From: Candidatus Latescibacterota bacterium
Lineage (GTDB): Bacteria > Blakebacterota > Blakebacteria > Blakebacterales > Blakebacteraceae
Assembly (NCBI GenBank): GCA_023135015.1
Contig: JAGLTZ010000233.1
Span: forward strand, 1-8,234
Length of the DNA: 8,234 nt
Direction of reading: 5' to 3'
Below are positions 4,951 to 8,234 of the stretch, piece after piece. A model generated the notes under the pieces. That model saw nothing but the letters and a program-made list of their open reading frames with translations. It ran no database searches and was not told the origin of the DNA. The position numbers and the translations under genes were made by a program. The number at the start of each line of letters is the position of its first letter. The first letter of the stretch is position 1.

Positions 4951-6777
4951 ATGCAGCTACTCCCTGATTCATTCCCCGCTATTCTGCTGCAGGTTCGCAC
5001 GCCGGGGTCCGTCCCCGGACATCCTCTCCGCCTTGCGCTGATGGTATCGCTTCTTGCAGCGGTGGTTCTGGCTGGCTGCAGCAGCCGGCGGATCGAAGGA
5101 TCAAGAGTGGCCGATCTGATCCTGACTAACGGCCGCTTCTATACCATGGAGCACGACCAACCGTGGGCCCAGGCCGTGGCAATAAAGGGGAACAAGGTCG
5201 TCGAGGTCGGCTCCAGGGCCAAAGTCGACCGCTGGCGCGGTGCGGGAACCCGGACGATCAACCTTAAGGGGGCGTTCGTCCTTCCCGGCATCATCGACGG
5301 ACACACCCACTTCGATTCAGCCGGCAGGTTGCTGCTTGGTGCAAACCTGGCTGCAGTCAGTGATGAGGAAGGGCTCCGGGAAGCATTGAAGGAAGCCGTT
5401 GATCGGATGGAGGACGGATGGTCCATAACCGGTGGGGGATGGGGGGCCTACGAATCGTGGCAGGCAGGTTCAACAGGTGAAGGAAAAGAGGTGGCCGGCG
5501 AAAAAGAGGACCTCTTCCAACCTGACAAGGGCATGATCGACTCCGTAACACGGAGGAACCCGGTGCTGGTCAACCGGTGGGATGGCAGCATGTACCTTGC
5601 TAACACCGTTGCTCTGGAGATGGCCGGTATCGACAGGAACACACGGGATCCGAGCGGCGTAACCATCCACCGGGACAGAAGAGGGAATCCCACAGGTCTC
5701 TTCGAGGGGAACCGCGGCGCCATCATGCGTCTCTTCAGGGCACTGCCCGGTACATCGCATGAGCGGAGGCTCGCCGAGTCACGTCTGGCACTCAAGAAGA
5801 TGGCGGAGGCCGGCATCACCATGTTCCACGACATCACCCCGCCTGATCAGTTAGAGATATTCCAGGAGCTGTATGCCAACGGCGAGCTCACCGCCCGTGT
5901 CCGGCCGAGGCCGACGCTTGAGAAGGCGGAGTTCCTCCAGCGGGTCGGGATCAGCGACGGGTTCGGTGGTCCGTGGCTGCGGTTTGCCGGGCTGAAGGAC
6001 TTCATCGACGGGATTATGGGAAGCTGGGGGGCCATGTTCTATGAGCCGTACGATGACCGGCCGAATCACTACGGAGTATGGCGGGTCCGAATGACCCCTC
6101 CTCCGGGCATGGAAGAGCTGATCAGGAGGGGATATAGGGCGGGGTTCGCCCCCCACATCCACGCCATAGGCGATAAGGGCGTGGACACCCTGCTTACCAT
6201 GTATGAGCGGGTCATAAAGGAATTCGATATCAAAGATCACAGGTGGCGGGTCATCCACGCACAGGTCGTACACGAGAAGGATTTTTCCCGTTTTGGCGAA
6301 CTGGGTCTTGTGGCTGAGATCAACCCTTACCACCTATCGGACGATATGCGCTGGATGTATGAGCGGATCGGGGATCGGTGCGAGGGGGCCTACGCCTTCC
6401 GCAGCCTCAAGGATAACGGCGCAGTATTGGTGTTCGGAAGCGACTGGCCGGGCACGAACGCTGCCATCTACCACCAGCATCCCCGCTACCTGATCCATGC
6501 CGCTGTCAACCGTACAACGCTCGACGGTAAGCCTGAAGGTGGCTGGTATCCGGAGCAGAAGATCACCGTCCACGAAGCCATCGAGGCGTTTACGATTAAT
6601 TGCGCATGGGCCGCGTTTGAAGAGGATCAGTTCGGTTCGATCAGGGCGGGCAAGTATGCCGATTTCACAGTGCTCGATCAGAACCTGATCGAGATCGATC
6701 CCGCGGATATTCTGAAGACCGAGGTGCTCTACACGATCGTCGACGGCAGGATCGTCTACGAGAACCCTGATCGCTGA
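4951..6777 (+). CDS. Lipoprotein amidohydrolase, YtcJ/Amidohydrolase_3 type
   Basis: A 608-residue metal-dependent hydrolase of the amidohydrolase superfamily (PF07969 type), predicted to be exported and lipid-anchored. A long n-region (1-26) precedes a hydrophobic stretch (27-40) and a classic LAGC lipobox with Cys43. The catalytic barrel begins at ADLILTNGRFYTM (54-66). Expected metal and active-site motifs are all present: DGHTH (116-120), GLKDFIDG (347-354) with Lys349 and Asp353, PHIHAIGD (401-408), VIHAQ (434-438) and GSDWP (496-500) with Asp498. The C-terminal part of the small beta domain, GKYADFTVLDQN (567-578), ends in VDGRIVYEN (597-605), as is normal. Family members cleave amide, carbamate or related bonds; the substrate here is unknown. 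A charged Gly/Glu/Lys-rich insertion near 172-188 and Ser213, where I recall a His in many relatives, may affect specificity. It is the last gene of the rightward cluster. Confidence 0.93.
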   Translation: MQLLPDSFPAILLQVRTPGSVPGHPLRLALMVSLLAAVVLAGCSSRRIEGSRVADLILTNGRFYTMEHDQPWAQAVAIKGNKVVEVGSRAKVDRWRGAGTRTINLKGAFVLPGIIDGHTHFDSAGRLLLGANLAAVSDEEGLREALKEAVDRMEDGWSITGGGWGAYESWQAGSTGEGKEVAGEKEDLFQPDKGMIDSVTRRNPVLVNRWDGSMYLANTVALEMAGIDRNTRDPSGVTIHRDRRGNPTGLFEGNRGAIMRLFRALPGTSHERRLAESRLALKKMAEAGITMFHDITPPDQLEIFQELYANGELTARVRPRPTLEKAEFLQRVGISDGFGGPWLRFAGLKDFIDGIMGSWGAMFYEPYDDRPNHYGVWRVRMTPPPGMEELIRRGYRAGFAPHIHAIGDKGVDTLLTMYERVIKEFDIKDHRWRVIHAQVVHEKDFSRFGELGLVAEINPYHLSDDMRWMYERIGDRCEGAYAFRSLKDNGAVLVFGSDWPGTNAAIYHQHPRYLIHAAVNRTTLDGKPEGGWYPEQKITVHEAIEAFTINCAWAAFEEDQFGSIRAGKYADFTVLDQNLIEIDPADILKTEVLYTIVDGRIVYENPDR

Positions 6778-6808
6778 TACCGATAGATACCTGACAGCTA
6801 AAGCTTCT

Positions 6809-8234
6809 TCATTCCGCCGATACTTCGGCAAGCCTGGTCAGCAGGTTCCAGACCTCCCGGACGTCATTCTCGGTGGTCCGGAGGTGCCCTATAGCCAGGC
6901 GCAGGGTATAGCGGCCCTTCAGCTTCGTGTGGCTGAGGAAGACATCTCCGGTGGCGTTGGCCCTTGCCATGATAGTTGAGTTCAACTCCTCGAGCCGGGT
7001 TTCGATTTCCTCGTCACTGCCCTCCATTCCCTGCGGCCGGAACCTGAAGCAGACGGTCGCGAAGTTGACAGGCGCCATCAGTTCCACCCCCGGCTGATTC
7101 CTTATTGTTTCCGCCAGGTCTTCAGCCAGCCTCATGTGGTAACGTAGCCTCTCGGCCAGGCCTTCTGCGCCGAAGTATCGCAGGACCATCCACAGTTTGA
7201 GCGAGCGGAAACGCCGGCCCAGCTGGATGCCGTAGTCCATCAGGTTGGTGACGGCCTCCTCGCTGTCACGCTCACTGGAGAGGTACTCGGGCACCAGGCT
7301 GAAGGTGGCTTTCAGCACCTCAGGTCTCCGGACGAAGAATGCGCTGCAGTCAACCGGAGTGAAGAGCCATTTGTGGGGGTTTACAACCAGGGAGTCGGCG
7401 CGGTCGCACCCGTCCATGATGTAGCGCTTTTCCGGCACTATAGCGGCCACCCCGCCGTAGGCGGCGTCAACGTGAAGCCACAGGTTGAATTCTTCGCAGA
7501 TGTCGGCGATTTCGGCAACCGGGTCTATGCCGGTGCTCGAAGTGGTGCCGACTGTAGCCACAACCGCCAGCGGGTGACAGCCGGCTTCCAGATCCGTCAG
7601 AATTACTTCATGTAATTCATTCGATAACATACGGAATTCGCTGTCTGTCGGTATCTTGCGCATCTGCTCAAGGCCGTAACCGAGGGTCATCACGGATTTA
7701 TCCACGGAAGAATGCGCCTCCTCTGATGCGTATACGGTGAGGGGGGGCAGATCGGAGCGTCCAGCAGCGCCGCGGGTGCGGATCTGCAGCTCTGGATGCG
7801 CCTCCCTCGCGGCGGCCAGTGCAAGCATTGTTGCAATTGATGCGGTATCCACGATATGGCCGTGGAACTCGTCGGGCAGCCCCAGGAGGTCCCGGAGCCA
7901 TTCAAGCACCCTCAGCTCCAGCTCGGTGCCGCAGGGGCTGGTCCTCCATGCCATGACATTCTGGCTGGTGGCCGCGGCAAGCAGCTCTCCCAGGATTGCG
8001 GGCCCGGATGCAGAAGATGGGAAGTAGGCCATATACCTGGGGCTGTTCCAGTGGGTGAAACCCGGATAGAGGATCTCATTGAAGTCGCGGAATATCTCGT
8101 CAAATGATTCGCTCTCAGATGGAGGATCCTTCGGAAGCTGACCGGTGATTTCGCCCGGTTCAACCTGGGCAAGGACTGGCGCCTGCGGACCTTTTTCCAG
8201 GTAGTCCGCGATCCAGTCAATCACCTGATGGCCG
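6809..8234 (-). CDS. Group II PLP decarboxylase (aromatic-L-amino-acid decarboxylase family), N-terminus cut by window edge
   Basis: 474 residues are visible, lacking only the extreme N-terminus. The first visible codons read GHQVIDWIADYLE, the usual family opening, so the GTG at 8222-8224 is an internal valine codon and the true start lies beyond 8234. This is a cytoplasmic PLP enzyme that removes CO2 from an amino acid to give an amine. Residues, counted from the first visible one: the substrate-side segment MAYFPSSASGPAILGELL (68-85), SPCGTELE (99-106), DTASIATM (129-136), the PLP-stacking His174 in EEAHSSVDK (171-179), Asp256 in HVDAAYGG (254-261), and Lys288 in NPHKWL (285-290), the Schiff-base lysine. 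Tyr317 in PEYLSS matches the catalytic-loop Tyr332 of human AADC, which favours decarboxylation over aldehyde synthesis. LGRRFRSLKLW (338-348) is also conserved. The substrate (Tyr, Trp, Phe, DOPA or other) is unresolved. It converges on the amidohydrolase, 31 bases between stops. Confidence 0.95.
   Translation of the reverse strand, partial: GHQVIDWIADYLEKGPQAPVLAQVEPGEITGQLPKDPPSESESFDEIFRDFNEILYPGFTHWNSPRYMAYFPSSASGPAILGELLAAATSQNVMAWRTSPCGTELELRVLEWLRDLLGLPDEFHGHIVDTASIATMLALAAAREAHPELQIRTRGAAGRSDLPPLTVYASEEAHSSVDKSVMTLGYGLEQMRKIPTDSEFRMLSNELHEVILTDLEAGCHPLAVVATVGTTSSTGIDPVAEIADICEEFNLWLHVDAAYGGVAAIVPEKRYIMDGCDRADSLVVNPHKWLFTPVDCSAFFVRRPEVLKATFSLVPEYLSSERDSEEAVTNLMDYGIQLGRRFRSLKLWMVLRYFGAEGLAERLRYHMRLAEDLAETIRNQPGVELMAPVNFATVCFRFRPQGMEGSDEEIETRLEELNSTIMARANATGDVFLSHTKLKGRYTLRLAIGHLRTTENDVREVWNLLTRLAEVSAE

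Noticed and set aside
8222..8224. GTG as the start of the decarboxylase
   Set aside because: The frame stays open upstream to the window edge and encodes Gly-His-Gln, matching the family's usual GH-x-V-DWIADYL opening; the GTG is an internal Val.
1..8234. Mobile elements, CRISPR arrays, tRNA or rRNA genes, phage or defence genes
   Set aside because: No transposase or integrase motifs, no regularly spaced repeats of CRISPR size, no tRNA-like cloverleaf or rRNA sequence seen by eye; the window is densely filled by metabolic and envelope genes.

Overview
The window is an ordinary-looking bacterial chromosome segment, moderately GC-rich by eye, with six protein genes. I found no RNA genes, mobile elements or CRISPR. 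The GWxTD-domain protein, together with many exported or lipid-anchored proteins, suggests an uncultured or marine lineage of the Gemmatimonadota/Acidobacteriota/Latescibacterota/KSB1 kind. That placement is a weak inference from gene content only.

Layout: (a) 1-830, minus strand, the N-terminal half of a sodium:solute symporter of the vSGLT type, running off the left edge. (b) 831-1070, a 240-base divergent intergenic region. It holds two back-to-back hairpins in the symporter leader, a weak promoter-like element for the rightward genes, and a short sequence repeated at about 20-base intervals. (c) 1071-6777, plus strand, four closely spaced genes that may form an operon: a small FMN nitroreductase, a lipoprotein related to GH114/TM1410 glycoside hydrolases, a secreted TPR-GWxTD protein starting at TTG, and a lipoprotein amidohydrolase of the YtcJ type. 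Gaps between them are 50, 66 and 20 bases. (d) 6809-8234, minus strand, most of a group II PLP decarboxylase (aromatic-L-amino-acid decarboxylase family) running off the right edge and converging on the amidohydrolase with 31 bases between stop codons.

Three of the four rightward genes encode exported proteins, so the cluster mostly acts outside the cytoplasm. A plausible but unproven reading is extracytoplasmic processing of a glycan or amide-containing compound. The symporter could import a product, and the nitroreductase and decarboxylase could act inside the cell.

The most notable observation is the GH114/TM1410-like lipoprotein. The motifs that lie in the second half of the canonical barrel (IPQNG-type and GREDLFY-type) come first here. 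Those of the first half (SIGEAEDYR-type, then GFDGVYLD-type) come last, and the protein ends just after the latter. This looks like a circular permutation of the TIM barrel.
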